A stretch of DNA of 64,000 nt from Actinomycetes bacterium. Lineage in GTDB: Bacteria > Actinomycetota > Actinomycetes > Mycobacteriales > Mycobacteriaceae. Numbering within the stretch: the stretch's first letter is position 1; the number at the start of each line of letters is the position of its first letter. The stretch lies in the NCBI GenBank assembly GCA_023404955.1, contig JAEXZY010000143.1:1-64000 (forward strand). Reading direction: 5' to 3'. This document shows positions 52,260 to 61,290 of the stretch, in pieces. Made by a program: the position numbers and the translations under genes. Under the pieces are notes generated by a model. The model had not been told where the DNA came from. It worked only from the letters and a program-made list of their open reading frames with translations, and searched no databases.

Positions 52260-53216
52260 ATGCAGCTCGTGACGATCGACGACATCCGCGCCGCCGCGCA
52301 GCGAATCCGCAGCCATGTCGTGCGCACGCCGCTGGTACCCGCGCCATGGGGTGATCCGGAGCGTCCGCTGTGGGTGAAGCCGGAGAGCCTGCAGCCGATC
52401 GGCGCCTTCAAGGTGCGCGGTGCGTTCAACGCGCTGACAGCGGTGAGAGAGCAAGCTGGATCCGTCACCGACGTCGTGGCCTACAGCAGCGGCAATCACG
52501 CCCAGGCCGTCGCTTATGCCGCGGCCACCTTCGGTCTGCGGGCGCACATCGTCATGCCCGAGGAGACACCCGAGGTGAAGGTGGCCGCGACCCGCAGGCA
52601 CGGGGCGCGAGTGGTGCTGTGCGGCGCGGGCGAACGGGAAGCCGTCGCCGCCGAGGTGGTCGCCGACACCGGCGGGGTGATGATCCCGCCGTTCGACCAC
52701 CGCGACATCATCGCCGGTCAGGGCACCATCGGCATCGAGATCGCCGAGGACCTCCCCGAGGTGGCCACGGTGCTGGTGCCGGTCAGCGGCGGCGGACTCG
52801 CCTCGGGTATCGGCGTGGCGATCAAGGCGCTCTGCCCGTCGGCCGTGGTGCTCGGTGTCGAGCCCGAACTGGCCGCAGACGCTGCCGAGAGCCTGCGAAC
52901 CGGCGAGCGCGTGGATTGGCCGGTGACCCTGCGCAACCGCACCGTCGCCGACGGCCTGCGTTCGCAACCCTCGGAGCTGACGTTCGCCCACCTGCGCAGC
53001 GTCCTGGATGGGATGCTGACCGTGACCGAAGACGAAATACTCTCTGCTGTCCGAGAATTCGCACAGCGGGGTCATCTGGTCGCGGAGCCCAGCGGCGCCG
53101 TCGCGCTGGCGGCCTACCGCCGGCACACAACGCCACCGGGTCCGACCGCGGTGATCCTTTCCGGTGGCAACATCGAGCCGCGACTACTGACGAAGACCCT
53201 CACCCCCGCGGAATAG
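52260..53216 (+). CDS. Threonine/serine dehydratase family PLP enzyme
   Basis: A 318-aa fold-type II PLP enzyme. The Schiff-base Lys is in QPIGAFKVRGAFN; SSGNHAQAVAYAA binds the substrate carboxylate and SGGGLASGIGVA the phosphate. It deaminates threonine or serine (or racemises serine). The C-terminal ACT-like regulatory domain of biosynthetic IlvA is missing, so it is a catabolic type. ATG 52260. A 13-bp palindrome (AGCCGT-T-ACGGCT) overlaps the stop codon. Confidence 0.88.
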   Translation: MQLVTIDDIRAAAQRIRSHVVRTPLVPAPWGDPERPLWVKPESLQPIGAFKVRGAFNALTAVREQAGSVTDVVAYSSGNHAQAVAYAAATFGLRAHIVMPEETPEVKVAATRRHGARVVLCGAGEREAVAAEVVADTGGVMIPPFDHRDIIAGQGTIGIEIAEDLPEVATVLVPVSGGGLASGIGVAIKALCPSAVVLGVEPELAADAAESLRTGERVDWPVTLRNRTVADGLRSQPSELTFAHLRSVLDGMLTVTEDEILSAVREFAQRGHLVAEPSGAVALAAYRRHTTPPGPTAVILSGGNIEPRLLTKTLTPAE

Positions 53217-53332
53217 CCGTTACGGCTGCCAGGGCGGCGTTTTCACAGCCGTGGCTTCTCACTGGCGGCCGCGCGACGGTGTGCGTGATCGGACGTGCTG
53301 CGGGTAAGGTCGCCGCGACGAAGGAGTGGTTC

Positions 53333-54520
53333 GTGGACGCAGTACTCGGACTGTCGGTGACCTCATCGGCCGTCGGGCTGGTCCTGGTGGAGGGGCAGGA
53401 CGCCGACGGTGCGGCGATGACGGGCACCGGTGTCGAGGTGGCGACGTCGCAGCAGGCCGCCGAAGCCGTGCGACGCACCGAGGCGCTGGCCGCGCAGCGC
53501 GGTCAGCGCGTGCAGTCGATCGGCGTGACGTGGAGCGACGACGCCAGGACCGAGGCGTCGCTACTGCTCAAGGAGCTCACCGAATCCGGTCACAACATCG
53601 TGCCGGTGCAGCTGTCCGAGGCCACCGATGCGTTGGCCCGCGGGATCGCCGAGGTGGTCGGCTACCACACCACCGCGGTCTGCGTGGTGGAGCCGGGACA
53701 GCTGATCGCCCTCGTCGTCACGCCCGACGACGGCGCCGTGCAGACCGCCGTCAACACCTCCGTGATCACCGAGGAAGACCTGATCGGGTGGCTGAGCGCG
53801 GTGTTCGCCCGCGCGGACTGGGAACCCGAGGCGCTGGTGCTCGTAGGTTCGGCCGAAGACCTCGACGGCATCGCACCGGTGCTCGAAGACGCGTTGGCGG
53901 TGCCGGTGTTCTCACCCGCAGAGGCCCAGCTCGCGCTGGCTCGGGGAGCGGCGCTGGCCTGCACCCCGAGTGCCGACGGATGGTGGCTCGACGACGACCT
54001 CACACCGGTTGATGACTCGGTGATCCCGCAGCGCCGCGCCGAGCAGCTGAGGCGGGTAGGACCGGTGGCGATGCTGACCGGCGGCCTTGTCGCGTTAGTC
54101 GTGTCGGTCTCCGCGGCGCTGGGCATGCAGTTCGTCCCCGAGCGGCCTGTTCCGCCAGTCCGGCCGGCCGCCGAAGCGGTGTCGGACAGGATGGCGCCGG
54201 TAGCCCCCGTCGCACCCATCGCCCCGCCGCCACCTCCCGTCGCCCCGCCGCCGGTCGAGGAAGCCCCCGCCACGGAGGAACCGGCGCCCGAACTCGCCCC
54301 GGTGGAGGAAGCACCGGCATCGGAACCGGCGCCGATCGAAAGCACCGACCCGCTGCCGGTCGACGCGGCCCCGCCGCCACCGCCGCCGGTCGTCGCTCCG
54401 CCTCCGGTGCCCGAGGAGCGCCCCGGCATTCTGCAGCGCATCCGCGACCGGCTCGCCGGTGTGCGCGACGAGCCGCCGGTCGTCGAACCGGCGCCTCCGC
54501 CGCCACCGCCTCTACCCTGA
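53333..54520 (+). CDS. DUF7159-like membrane protein with proline-rich tail
   Basis: A 395-aa protein. The first 230 residues form a soluble domain (DAVLGLSVTSSAVGLVLVEG..., VTWSDDARTEASLLLKEL, ALVLVGSAEDLDG) that resembles an actin/hexokinase-like nucleotide fold and matches a mycobacteria-specific family. A single membrane helix (about 247-267) follows, then a Pro/Ala/Glu-rich tail of about 110 residues outside the cell. GTG 53333 has AAGGAG seven bases upstream. Function unknown; envelope-associated role inferred. Confidence 0.7.
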   Translation: MDAVLGLSVTSSAVGLVLVEGQDADGAAMTGTGVEVATSQQAAEAVRRTEALAAQRGQRVQSIGVTWSDDARTEASLLLKELTESGHNIVPVQLSEATDALARGIAEVVGYHTTAVCVVEPGQLIALVVTPDDGAVQTAVNTSVITEEDLIGWLSAVFARADWEPEALVLVGSAEDLDGIAPVLEDALAVPVFSPAEAQLALARGAALACTPSADGWWLDDDLTPVDDSVIPQRRAEQLRRVGPVAMLTGGLVALVVSVSAALGMQFVPERPVPPVRPAAEAVSDRMAPVAPVAPIAPPPPPVAPPPVEEAPATEEPAPELAPVEEAPASEPAPIESTDPLPVDAAPPPPPPVVAPPPVPEERPGILQRIRDRLAGVRDEPPVVEPAPPPPPPLP

Positions 54521-54524
54521 GGGC

Positions 54525-55127
54525 GTGACCCTCCGGATCGTCCTGCGCGCGGCGATCATCTGTGCCGTCGCCACGGCGCTGCTCGTCGTCGGTGTGACCT
54601 CCGAACGTGGCCTCTGGTGGCGGCTGGTGACGTTCACCTACCAGGTCAATGTCGCGGCTGCCGCCTACTACCTGTGGACGCTGGTCCGGCCCCGGGCCGA
54701 CGGACGCGCCGCGTTGCGCGGGGCGGTGGTCCTCTACCTCGTGATGGCCGGCGTGGTCTGGAATCTGTTCCTCGTCGAGCGCAGCATGGGCTACACGGTC
54801 GCCAACCTGCTGCTCCATTGCGTCGTGCCGGTACTGGCGCTGTGCGATTGGGTACTGGTGGGCCGCGGAGCCACTCCTGCGGGGTCCCCGGGGGCGAGCC
54901 TGACGTGGTGGCATCCCGTCGCGTGGCTGGCGTTCCCCGCGGCGTACCTGGCGGTGGCGCTGCTGGTTCTCAACGACCTGGGCCGTCGGGCGCCCTACTT
55001 CTTCCTGGACGTGGACAGTGTCGGTGCGGGCGCGGTCGCCGCCAACGTCGCGGCGCTGGCCGCCGGCGTGCTGGCCCTGGGGTATGCGTTGCTGGCGGTC
55101 GGCGGGGTGAAACGTTCGGCCGCGTGA
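54525..55127 (+). CDS. Pr6Pr family membrane protein
   Basis: A 200-aa protein with six predicted membrane helices and the FTYQVNVAAAAYYLW and LLLHCVVPVLALCDW segments of the Pr6Pr (FAR-17a/AIG1-like) family. Function unknown in bacteria. GTG 54525 lies 4 bp after the previous stop, so it is in one operon with the DUF7159-like gene. Confidence 0.72.
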   Translation: MTLRIVLRAAIICAVATALLVVGVTSERGLWWRLVTFTYQVNVAAAAYYLWTLVRPRADGRAALRGAVVLYLVMAGVVWNLFLVERSMGYTVANLLLHCVVPVLALCDWVLVGRGATPAGSPGASLTWWHPVAWLAFPAAYLAVALLVLNDLGRRAPYFFLDVDSVGAGAVAANVAALAAGVLALGYALLAVGGVKRSAA

Positions 55128-55180
55128 CCGCGATAGTTGTTCAACAAGGGTGAACCCCGTCGATTACCTAGGATGGCAAC

Positions 55181-55981
55181 GTGGCGAGCGCCTCACGTGA
55201 ACACAACCGAATCCGCTCCTCGATCACCCGCTTCGCGGCCGTGGTGGGAGCGGTGACCGTCATGACCGGCCTGTCGGTCGGCCCGTCGGCGGTCGGCGCG
55301 ATCGGCACCGCGGTGCCGACGCTGCCGTCGACGATCAGCGAGATGTCACCCTCTCCCGGTCAGACGGTCGGCGTGGGCCACCCGGTCACCGTCACGTTCA
55401 CCGCACCGGTGTCCGACCGGGCTGCGATCCAGAGTTCCTTCGCGGTGCGGCCGGCAGATGCCACGCCTGCTCAGGGCACGTTCTCCTGGCTCGACGACCG
55501 GACCATGCAGTGGACGCCGACGCAATTCTTCCCGGCGCACGCACCCATCGACGTCTCGGTCGGCGGATTCTCGACCAGCTTCCAGACCGGATCGTCGGTC
55601 GTCGGCGTCGCCGACCTCGACGCGCACACGTTCACCGTGAGCATCGACGGCGTCGTCGCCCGTGAGATGCCGGCGTCGATGGGCAAGCCGAAGCACCCCA
55701 CCCCGATCGGCAGCTTCACCGCACTGGAGAAGCAGAAATCCGTGGTCATGGATTCACGGACCATCGGCATCCCGCTGTCGGATCCCGAAGGCTACAAACT
55801 CACCGTCGCCAACGCCGTGCGCGTCACCTGGGGCGGAGTCTATGTGCACTCCGCGCCGTGGTCGGTGGGATCGCAGGGATATGAGAACGTCAGCCACGGC
55901 TGCGTCAACCTCAGCCCGGACAACGCCGCGTGGTACTTCGACACCGTCAGCGTCGGGGATCCGATCATCGTTCAGTCCTGA
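55181..55981 (+). CDS. ldtA: L,D-transpeptidase, LdtMt1-type
   Basis: A 266-aa exported enzyme that makes 3-3 cross-links in peptidoglycan. An N-terminal signal/anchor (about residues 17-40) leads to an Ig-like domain (SPSPGQTVGVGHPVTVTFTAPV) and the YkuD catalytic domain with HSAPWS (His223) and SHGCVNLS (His239, nucleophile Cys241). Its length and sequence match remembered Rv0116c (LdtMt1), which has one Ig domain. It is relatively insensitive to most penicillins but inhibited by carbapenems as a family. GTG start at 55181. Confidence 0.92.
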   Translation: MASASREHNRIRSSITRFAAVVGAVTVMTGLSVGPSAVGAIGTAVPTLPSTISEMSPSPGQTVGVGHPVTVTFTAPVSDRAAIQSSFAVRPADATPAQGTFSWLDDRTMQWTPTQFFPAHAPIDVSVGGFSTSFQTGSSVVGVADLDAHTFTVSIDGVVAREMPASMGKPKHPTPIGSFTALEKQKSVVMDSRTIGIPLSDPEGYKLTVANAVRVTWGGVYVHSAPWSVGSQGYENVSHGCVNLSPDNAAWYFDTVSVGDPIIVQS

Positions 55982-56054
55982 TCCGTCACCGCGACGTCAT
56001 GTTTGCTGCGCGCGGTTCGGGTAACCCTCTGTCATCGACGACGGAGGTGCGATC

Positions 56055-56219
56055 ATGCACGACCACGCACACGAAACAGCCAGCCTGGCAGACGTGTCCC
56101 AGATCGGGGATTCACCCCTACTGCGGGCTATGAGCGGCGAATACATCAGCGTCGAGGCCCACGACGACCTCGTCGAAGTCGCCCGCTACGAAGAGGACCT
56201 GGTTCAGCAGTTGGTCTGA
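56055..56219 (+). CDS. Small acidic protein of 54 aa
   Basis: Reads from ATG 56055 with a strong ribosome site (ACGGAGGTG, 6 nt upstream) to TGA 56219: MHDHAHETASLADVSQIGDS..., ending EEDLVQQLV. It is acidic, His-rich at the N-terminus and predicted mostly helical. The strong ribosome site and ordered composition support a real gene. It overlaps the 3' end of the convergent LpqH-family gene by 16 bp. Function unknown. Confidence 0.6.
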   Translation: MHDHAHETASLADVSQIGDSPLLRAMSGEYISVEAHDDLVEVARYEEDLVQQLV

Positions 56220-56629
56220 ATCCGGAACTTTGCGGTCGCCGCGTCACTCGGTTTGTCGCTGAAGTTGCCGTCGGCAGTCCCGGTGATGGTGTACCGGCCC
56301 TGCTGACCTGTCACCTCGGCATCGCCGATGTTGCCCTTCCAGAAGTTGCCGGAGAATCCGCCGATGTCCCGGAACTCGACGGACTCGGCCTTCGGCGGCC
56401 CGTCCATCGCCAGCACTGCGGTGAAGCCCTTGTCCTTGCCGGCCGTCTGGATGTACCAGGTGAAACCCGTCTGCCGGCAGGTGACCGGGTAGGCCCCACC
56501 GGCGTCGTTGCCGTCGATCGCGACGGTCGCCGTGGTGCCACCGAGAGCAGGCTCCGGCGACGAGCACGCCGTGAGCCCGAGGACGGCGCCGCCGACCGCG
56601 ATGACAGCGGCGAGATGTCGAGTCTCCAT
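56204..56629 (-). CDS. LpqH-family (19-kDa antigen-like) lipoprotein
   Basis: A 141-aa lipoprotein: signal peptide with lipobox LGLTAC, then a beta-rich domain resembling the mycobacterial 19-kDa family (TVAIDGNDAGGAYPVTC, GRYTITGTADG, FRIQTNC; two Cys that should form the family disulfide). Family members are surface-exposed TLR2 ligands. ATG 56629 places the signal at the N-terminus. Confidence 0.85.
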   Translation of the reverse strand: METRHLAAVIAVGGAVLGLTACSSPEPALGGTTATVAIDGNDAGGAYPVTCRQTGFTWYIQTAGKDKGFTAVLAMDGPPKAESVEFRDIGGFSGNFWKGNIGDAEVTGQQGRYTITGTADGNFSDKPSDAATAKFRIQTNC

Positions 56630-56648
56630 GGCGCTCGACTCTATGCGG

Positions 56649-57521
56649 TCATGTCCCGTCGCCTGGGGACTTCGGACCCAATCTGCGCGCGGTGTCACCG
56701 CAGGGGACGGACTGGAGAGCGGCCGCGGTCGCGGCATCGGCCGGCAAGAACGCCTCGATGCTGACCTCGGCGGCGGTCAGGTCGAGCGCGGTCCCGAACG
56801 TCGTCACCATCGACAGCAGTCGAAGTTCGACACCGTCGGGCGTGATCAGCTCCAGCGGGACAGCGACGCCGCCCAAATCGGGGGAGCGGTCCTCACCGCC
56901 CGGATATCCCTCGATCTCGTCGAGCAGAGCGGTGAGCTCCCCGGTGTCGTCGGCCGCCGCCTCCCGCCGCAACCGCCCGGCCAGATGACTGCGCCACTGG
57001 CCGAGGTTGCGGATTCGTGGAGCGAGACCGTCCGGATGCAATGCGATACGCAACGCGTTGGGCCGGTCGAGCAGGTGCGGGGCGACGCCTTCGAGGAGCA
57101 CGTTGGCCCCCGCGTTGGCGGTCAGGAGATCCCAGACACGGTTCACCACGATGCAGGGGTAGGGCTCGTAGGCTTCCAGCACCCGGTCCAGACCAGCCTG
57201 CACGGCAGCCATCTCAGGTGCGTCCAGAGGCCGCTCGGTGTACGCCGGGGCGTGGCCGGCAGCCAGCAGCATCCGGTTCTGTTCCCGCCGGGGCACGTCC
57301 AGAACACCGGCGAGCCGCAGCACCATCGCCCGGCTGGGAGTCGCGCGGCCGGTCTCGACGAAGCTGACGTGCCGCGCCGAGACATCCGCCTCCAACGCCA
57401 GGTCGAGCTGGCTGAGCCGCCGCCGCGCACGCCAGCGCCGCACCATCGCGCCCACCGTGGTCGGCGGCGCGTCCCGCATCGCCATCCACTGAGTCTGGCC
57501 TCCATCCGTAGTCCCCGCCAT
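56649..57521 (-). CDS. XRE-family regulator with MmyB-like ligand domain
   Basis: A 290-aa regulator. Residues about 25-80 form an XRE helix-turn-helix (VRRWRARRRLSQLDLALEADVSARHVSFVETGRATPSRAMVLRLAGVL); the rest matches the MmyB-like PAS-type ligand domain (YPCIVVNRVWDLLTANAGANVLL), which may bind a fatty acid. ATG 57521 is used, but ATG 57485 or 57479 would give the same domains. It is divergent from the small membrane protein gene (49 bp). Confidence 0.85.
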   Translation of the reverse strand: MAGTTDGGQTQWMAMRDAPPTTVGAMVRRWRARRRLSQLDLALEADVSARHVSFVETGRATPSRAMVLRLAGVLDVPRREQNRMLLAAGHAPAYTERPLDAPEMAAVQAGLDRVLEAYEPYPCIVVNRVWDLLTANAGANVLLEGVAPHLLDRPNALRIALHPDGLAPRIRNLGQWRSHLAGRLRREAAADDTGELTALLDEIEGYPGGEDRSPDLGGVAVPLELITPDGVELRLLSMVTTFGTALDLTAAEVSIEAFLPADAATAAALQSVPCGDTARRLGPKSPGDGT

Positions 57522-57570
57522 TACCTCGAACGTAATTGCCCGGGCTACCCGAGCGGCGGATCGTGATGGC

Positions 57571-57954
57571 ATGTCCGAGAACCACACTCCACGGTGGCTG
57601 CGCATCGTCTTGATCTGCGATCGAACCGGCTCGGCGTGGTATGTGGGCACGGGCTTCTTCTTCGCGCCGATTCTGGCCGTGGTGTCGCCGTGGCCCCATG
57701 TGACGACGGCGTTGTGGGTGGTGATCGGGGTGGCCGGATTGTGGCTCGGCCTACTGGGGCTGGCGATGGCAACCGGGCTGGCCATGGTGCTGCGCAGCGG
57801 CGGCGACATCGGCGAGGACTACTGGCGCTCGGTCATCGACTATCCGAGCGGACCAGCAGCTGATCGCACAGCGTCGCAGCCAGCCACGCCTCGAAACTCC
57901 GCCGCGACCAGCCACGGTGGGACACGAGCCGGGTGTAGAGCAGCGGCTCGGTGA
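57571..57954 (+). CDS. Small membrane protein with aberrant C-terminus
   Basis: A 127-aa protein with two predicted membrane helices (about residues 29-48 and 53-75). The first 90 residues look like a normal protein ending near DYWRSVIDYPSG; the last 35 are low-complexity and lie antisense to the end of the TetR gene (122-bp convergent overlap). The tail may reflect a lost stop codon. Function unknown. Confidence 0.55.
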   Translation: MSENHTPRWLRIVLICDRTGSAWYVGTGFFFAPILAVVSPWPHVTTALWVVIGVAGLWLGLLGLAMATGLAMVLRSGGDIGEDYWRSVIDYPSGPAADRTASQPATPRNSAATSHGGTRAGCRAAAR

Positions 57955-58489
57955 ACAACGCGGCCAGATCGACGGCCTCGGAACGGCTCAGCTGGTCGCG
58001 AAGTCCGCCTGCTGCGCCGACCGCCGCGACCACGGCTCTGGCCCCCGCGCGGCGCTGATCGGCCATCTGATCGAACAGGGCCTGCGCCGCGTCGTCGACG
58101 CTCGCCGCGTTCTCCAGGACGACGAACAGCTCGGCGACCCGCGAGTCGATGTCGGTAAGCACGTGAGCCCAGTGATGCAGGATCGCGCGCGGGTCCTGCA
58201 GAGCGAGCAACTCGATCATCTCCGCGCGCTCTGTCAGCGGCACCGGTGCATCGTCGCCTGCCACCGCCCATTCCAACGCCAGCGTCAGGAGCTCTGCCTT
58301 TCCGCCGACCGCGGTGAACACCGTCTTCCTGCTGACCCCCGCCGATGCCGCGATCGCGTCCACCGACGTGGCGGCAAAGCCCCGTGCGACGAAGAGGTCG
58401 GCGGCTGCTCCGACGATGCTGCGTCGCGTGGCCGCAGCTTGAGCGCTGCGCAGCGGGGAGCGATATGCCCGCTTGACAGATTCATCCAT
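57833..58489 (-). CDS. TetR/AcrR family regulator
   Basis: A 218-aa repressor with an N-terminal helix-turn-helix (RRSIVGAAADLFVARGFAATSVDAIAASAGVSRKTVFTAVGGKAELL) and a C-terminal ligand domain. ATG 58489. It is divergent from the frameshifted FAD monooxygenase gene across 56 AT-rich bp, so it probably controls that gene. Confidence 0.88.
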   Translation of the reverse strand: MDESVKRAYRSPLRSAQAAATRRSIVGAAADLFVARGFAATSVDAIAASAGVSRKTVFTAVGGKAELLTLALEWAVAGDDAPVPLTERAEMIELLALQDPRAILHHWAHVLTDIDSRVAELFVVLENAASVDDAAQALFDQMADQRRAGARAVVAAVGAAGGLRDQLSRSEAVDLAALFTEPLLYTRLVSHRGWSRRSFEAWLAATLCDQLLVRSDSR

Positions 58490-58545
58490 TATGGGTGACC
58501 GTTGACTTATTCATTACACTATAAGGTACCTGAAATGAGGGTGTT

Positions 58546-59869
58546 GTGGCCACTGTGATCATCGGTGCCGGGCCGACGGGATTGTTCACCGCGATCGCGC
58601 TGGCCCGCCGCGGACAGCGCGTGATCGTCGTCGATCGAGACCCCGGACCCACTCACGGTGTGCCGTGGCGACGCCGAGGCGTGATGCAGTTCGCGCACGC
58701 TCACACATTCCGCGGGCCCGTGGTGGATCTGCTCGCTGACGAGATCCCCCGATGCGCTGGCGTCTTTGCGCCGTATCGGGGCCGACGTCATCACGGGCGA
58801 CGACGGCGCCGCGATTGCGCTCCGGTGCCGCCGGGAGGTGTTCGAACGTGTGCTGTGGGCCATCGCCCGGCGAGAACCAGGACTGACGCTGGTCACCGGC
58901 CATGCCGGCCGCGTCATCCAGAACGGACGCCGCGCAGTCGGGATCGACGTCGACGGTACCGCCATGGCTGCCGACGTCGTGATCGACGCTTCCGGCCGCA
59001 GCGGGCGCCTCCTGCGCCGCCTCGGCGCCGTGGACGAGCAGGTCCCGTGCGGCGCCACCTACGTCACCCGTCAGTACCGGCTCGTCGGTGCAGAGCCCGC
59101 CCCGAGCAATTCCCCGGTGGGACTGTCGCTGAGCCTGGCCGGCTATTTCGCCGTCGCGTTTCTGCACGATTCGGGAACGTTCTCCGTCACGATCACTCAC
59201 GATGGCACCGACGCACGACTCAAGACGCTTCGCCACGCCGCGGCGTTCGAGGCCGCCGCGCGGGCCATCCCGCTGCTGGCCGACTGGGTGGAGCGGGCCG
59301 AACCGCTGACGCCGGTCCTGCCCGGTGGTCGGTTGCACAACAGCTACCGTGCACAGCTCGACACTGCCGGCCTCCCGCTTCTGCCTGGACTGATCGCCGT
59401 CGGTGACTCCGTCTGCACCACAACCCCTTTGGCGGGCCGTGGGGTGACGCTGGCGTTCAGGCAAGCACGCATCCTGGTGGATCTGCTGCAGCGCTGGCCG
59501 GGTGAATCCGAGGCGGTGGCCGTGCACTTCGAGGAGTGGTGCCGAGCCCAGCTCCGCCCCTGGTTCCTCGACCACGTGCGCGCCGACGGGGATCGACTGC
59601 GCAGGTGGGCTGGTGGTGACGTGGATCTGAGCCGCCCGCTGCCGTCGGATCTCGTGGTGGCGGCAGCAGCCGCCGACCAATCGCTGCGCGCGGGCGTCGC
59701 GGGCTACGACCGGATGCAGGCGTTGCCGGCCGGCCTCGACCGTCTGCAGCATCGGGCCCGCGCGGTGTACGCGTCTGGGTGGCGGCCCCCGACGGCCGCT
59801 GGACCGACCCGAGCCGAGCTCGGCGAACTATGCGCTCAGTGGGCGACCGGGCAGCCCGTACCGGTGTAG
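58546..59869 (+). pseudogene. FAD-dependent monooxygenase, disrupted by a single-base frameshift
   Basis: Residues encoded by 58546-58750 give MATVIIGAGPTGLFTAIALARRG (FAD Rossmann motif) and continue into an adjacent frame from 58751 (DALASLRRIGADV...), which runs to 59869 and holds the GD motif (GLIAVGDSVCTTTPLAGRG). The shift lies in a run of five C (58746-58750); removing one C restores a 440-aa reading frame. It may be a true recent mutation, a sequencing error or a phase-variable tract. The restored protein resembles class A flavin monooxygenases. GTG start with GAGG upstream. Its 3' end overlaps CYP125 by 34 bp. Confidence 0.75.
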
Positions 59870-61092
59870 TCGACCTGCCAATGCTTGATTCCGTTGAGCC
59901 ACCCCGAACGCAGACGTTCCGGGGTGCCGATGGAGTGCAGGTCGGGCATGTGATCGGCGATGGCGTTGAACATCAGCTCGATCGTCATGCGGGCCAGGTT
60001 GGCGCCGATGCAGTAGTGCGCGCCGGTGCCGCCGAACCCCACATGCGGGTTCGGGTCGCGCAGGATGTTGAACGAATAGGGATCCTCGAACACCTCTTCG
60101 TCGAAGTTGGCCGACCGGTAGGACATCACGACGCGCTGACCCTTCTTGATCGGCACGCCGGACAGTTCGTAGTCGCACAGCGCGGTGCGCTGAAACGACG
60201 TCACCGGCGTCGCCCACCGCACGATCTCGTCGACCGCGGTCGCCGGGCGTTCGGCCTTGAACAACTCCCACTGCTCCGGGTGCTCAGTGAACGCGATCAT
60301 GCCGTGAGTGATCGAGTTGCGCGTCGTCTCGTTGCCCGCGACGGCGAGCAACACCATGAAGAACCCGAACTCGTCGTCGGAGAGCTTGTGGCCCTCCACG
60401 TCGGCTTCCACCAGCTTGGTGACGATGTCCTCTCCCGGCTGCTCGGCACGCTGCGCCGCCAGCTGCATCGCATACATGATCAATTCCGTTGCGGCATTGC
60501 GGTTGTCGTAGTGCGCGAACTCAGGGTCATCGTCACTGACCATCTGGTTGGACCAATCGAAGAGTTTCTTGCGGTCCTCGATCGGCACGCCCAGCAGACC
60601 GGCGATGGCCTGGAGCGGGAGCTCGCACGACACCTGCTCGACGAAGTCACCGACTCCGGCCGACGCCGCGGTCTTCGCGATGTTCTGCGCACGGGCATCG
60701 AGATCGGCGCGCAGCCGTTCCACCGCGCGCGGCGTGAAGCCGCGGGAGACGATCTTGCGCAGATGGGTGTGGTGCGGGGCGTCCATGTTCAGCAGCACGA
60801 ACTTGCCGGTCTCGATCTGCTCGGCGGTCGAGCCCTCGGGATAGCGGGGGAGCGCCGTCTTCTCCAGGCTGGAGAAGACGTCGCTGCGTTTCGAGATCTC
60901 CTTGACGTCACGGTGTTTGGTGACCACCCAGAAGCCGCCGTCCCCGAAGGGGCCCGATCCGCCCGACGTCTGCTCGTTCCACCAGATCGGCGCGCTGCGG
61001 CGCAGCGCCGCCAGTTCTTCGACCGGCAGCCGCTCGCAGTTGAGATCGGGATCGGTGAAATCGAAACCAGGCGGGAAGACCGGAGTCGGCAT
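59836..61092 (-). CDS. cyp125: Cytochrome P450 CYP125-type (steroid C26/27 monooxygenase)
   Basis: A 418-aa P450. The haem loop is FGGTGAHYCIG with Cys361; the I helix AGNETTRNSITHGM and K helix DEIVRWATP are intact. Long segments equal remembered CYP125 (LPPGFDFTDP-like start, RKIVSRGFTPRAVERL, FVEQVSCELPLQAIAGLLGVP, RSANFDEEVFEDP, ERLRSGWLNGIKHWQVDYTG). CYP125 oxidises the side chain of cholesterol and cholestenone at the terminal carbon. Here it is not inside a cholesterol gene cluster. ATG 61092; 198 bp separate it from the divergent secreted-protein gene. Confidence 0.93.
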   Translation of the reverse strand: MPTPVFPPGFDFTDPDLNCERLPVEELAALRRSAPIWWNEQTSGGSGPFGDGGFWVVTKHRDVKEISKRSDVFSSLEKTALPRYPEGSTAEQIETGKFVLLNMDAPHHTHLRKIVSRGFTPRAVERLRADLDARAQNIAKTAASAGVGDFVEQVSCELPLQAIAGLLGVPIEDRKKLFDWSNQMVSDDDPEFAHYDNRNAATELIMYAMQLAAQRAEQPGEDIVTKLVEADVEGHKLSDDEFGFFMVLLAVAGNETTRNSITHGMIAFTEHPEQWELFKAERPATAVDEIVRWATPVTSFQRTALCDYELSGVPIKKGQRVVMSYRSANFDEEVFEDPYSFNILRDPNPHVGFGGTGAHYCIGANLARMTIELMFNAIADHMPDLHSIGTPERLRSGWLNGIKHWQVDYTGTGCPVAH

Positions 61093-61290
61093 GCTGGGGC
61101 TCCTTCGCGTCTTGGAGTGCCGTCATGGGGCTCTCATCGATACCTACACCACCGGCAGGTCTCGATGCGCCGACTTCGCAGAGTTCGTCGACCGAGGGTG
61201 TAACGAAAGTGACTCACGGGGAGAAGCACAGGGTGACAATGAACGGAGGCGGCCTGCAGTGTGGCCGCACACCCGAAGGGGGCACCGGTG

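Noticed and set aside
53215..53227. 13-bp palindrome at the end of the dehydratase gene
   Set aside because: A one-base loop and short stem are too weak for a terminator, and no regulator is evident; probably chance in GC-rich DNA.
54166..54520. Proline-rich repeats resembling tandem DNA repeats in the DUF7159-like gene
   Set aside because: These are ordinary low-complexity coding sequence of an exported tail; the units are degenerate and do not form a DNA repeat array.
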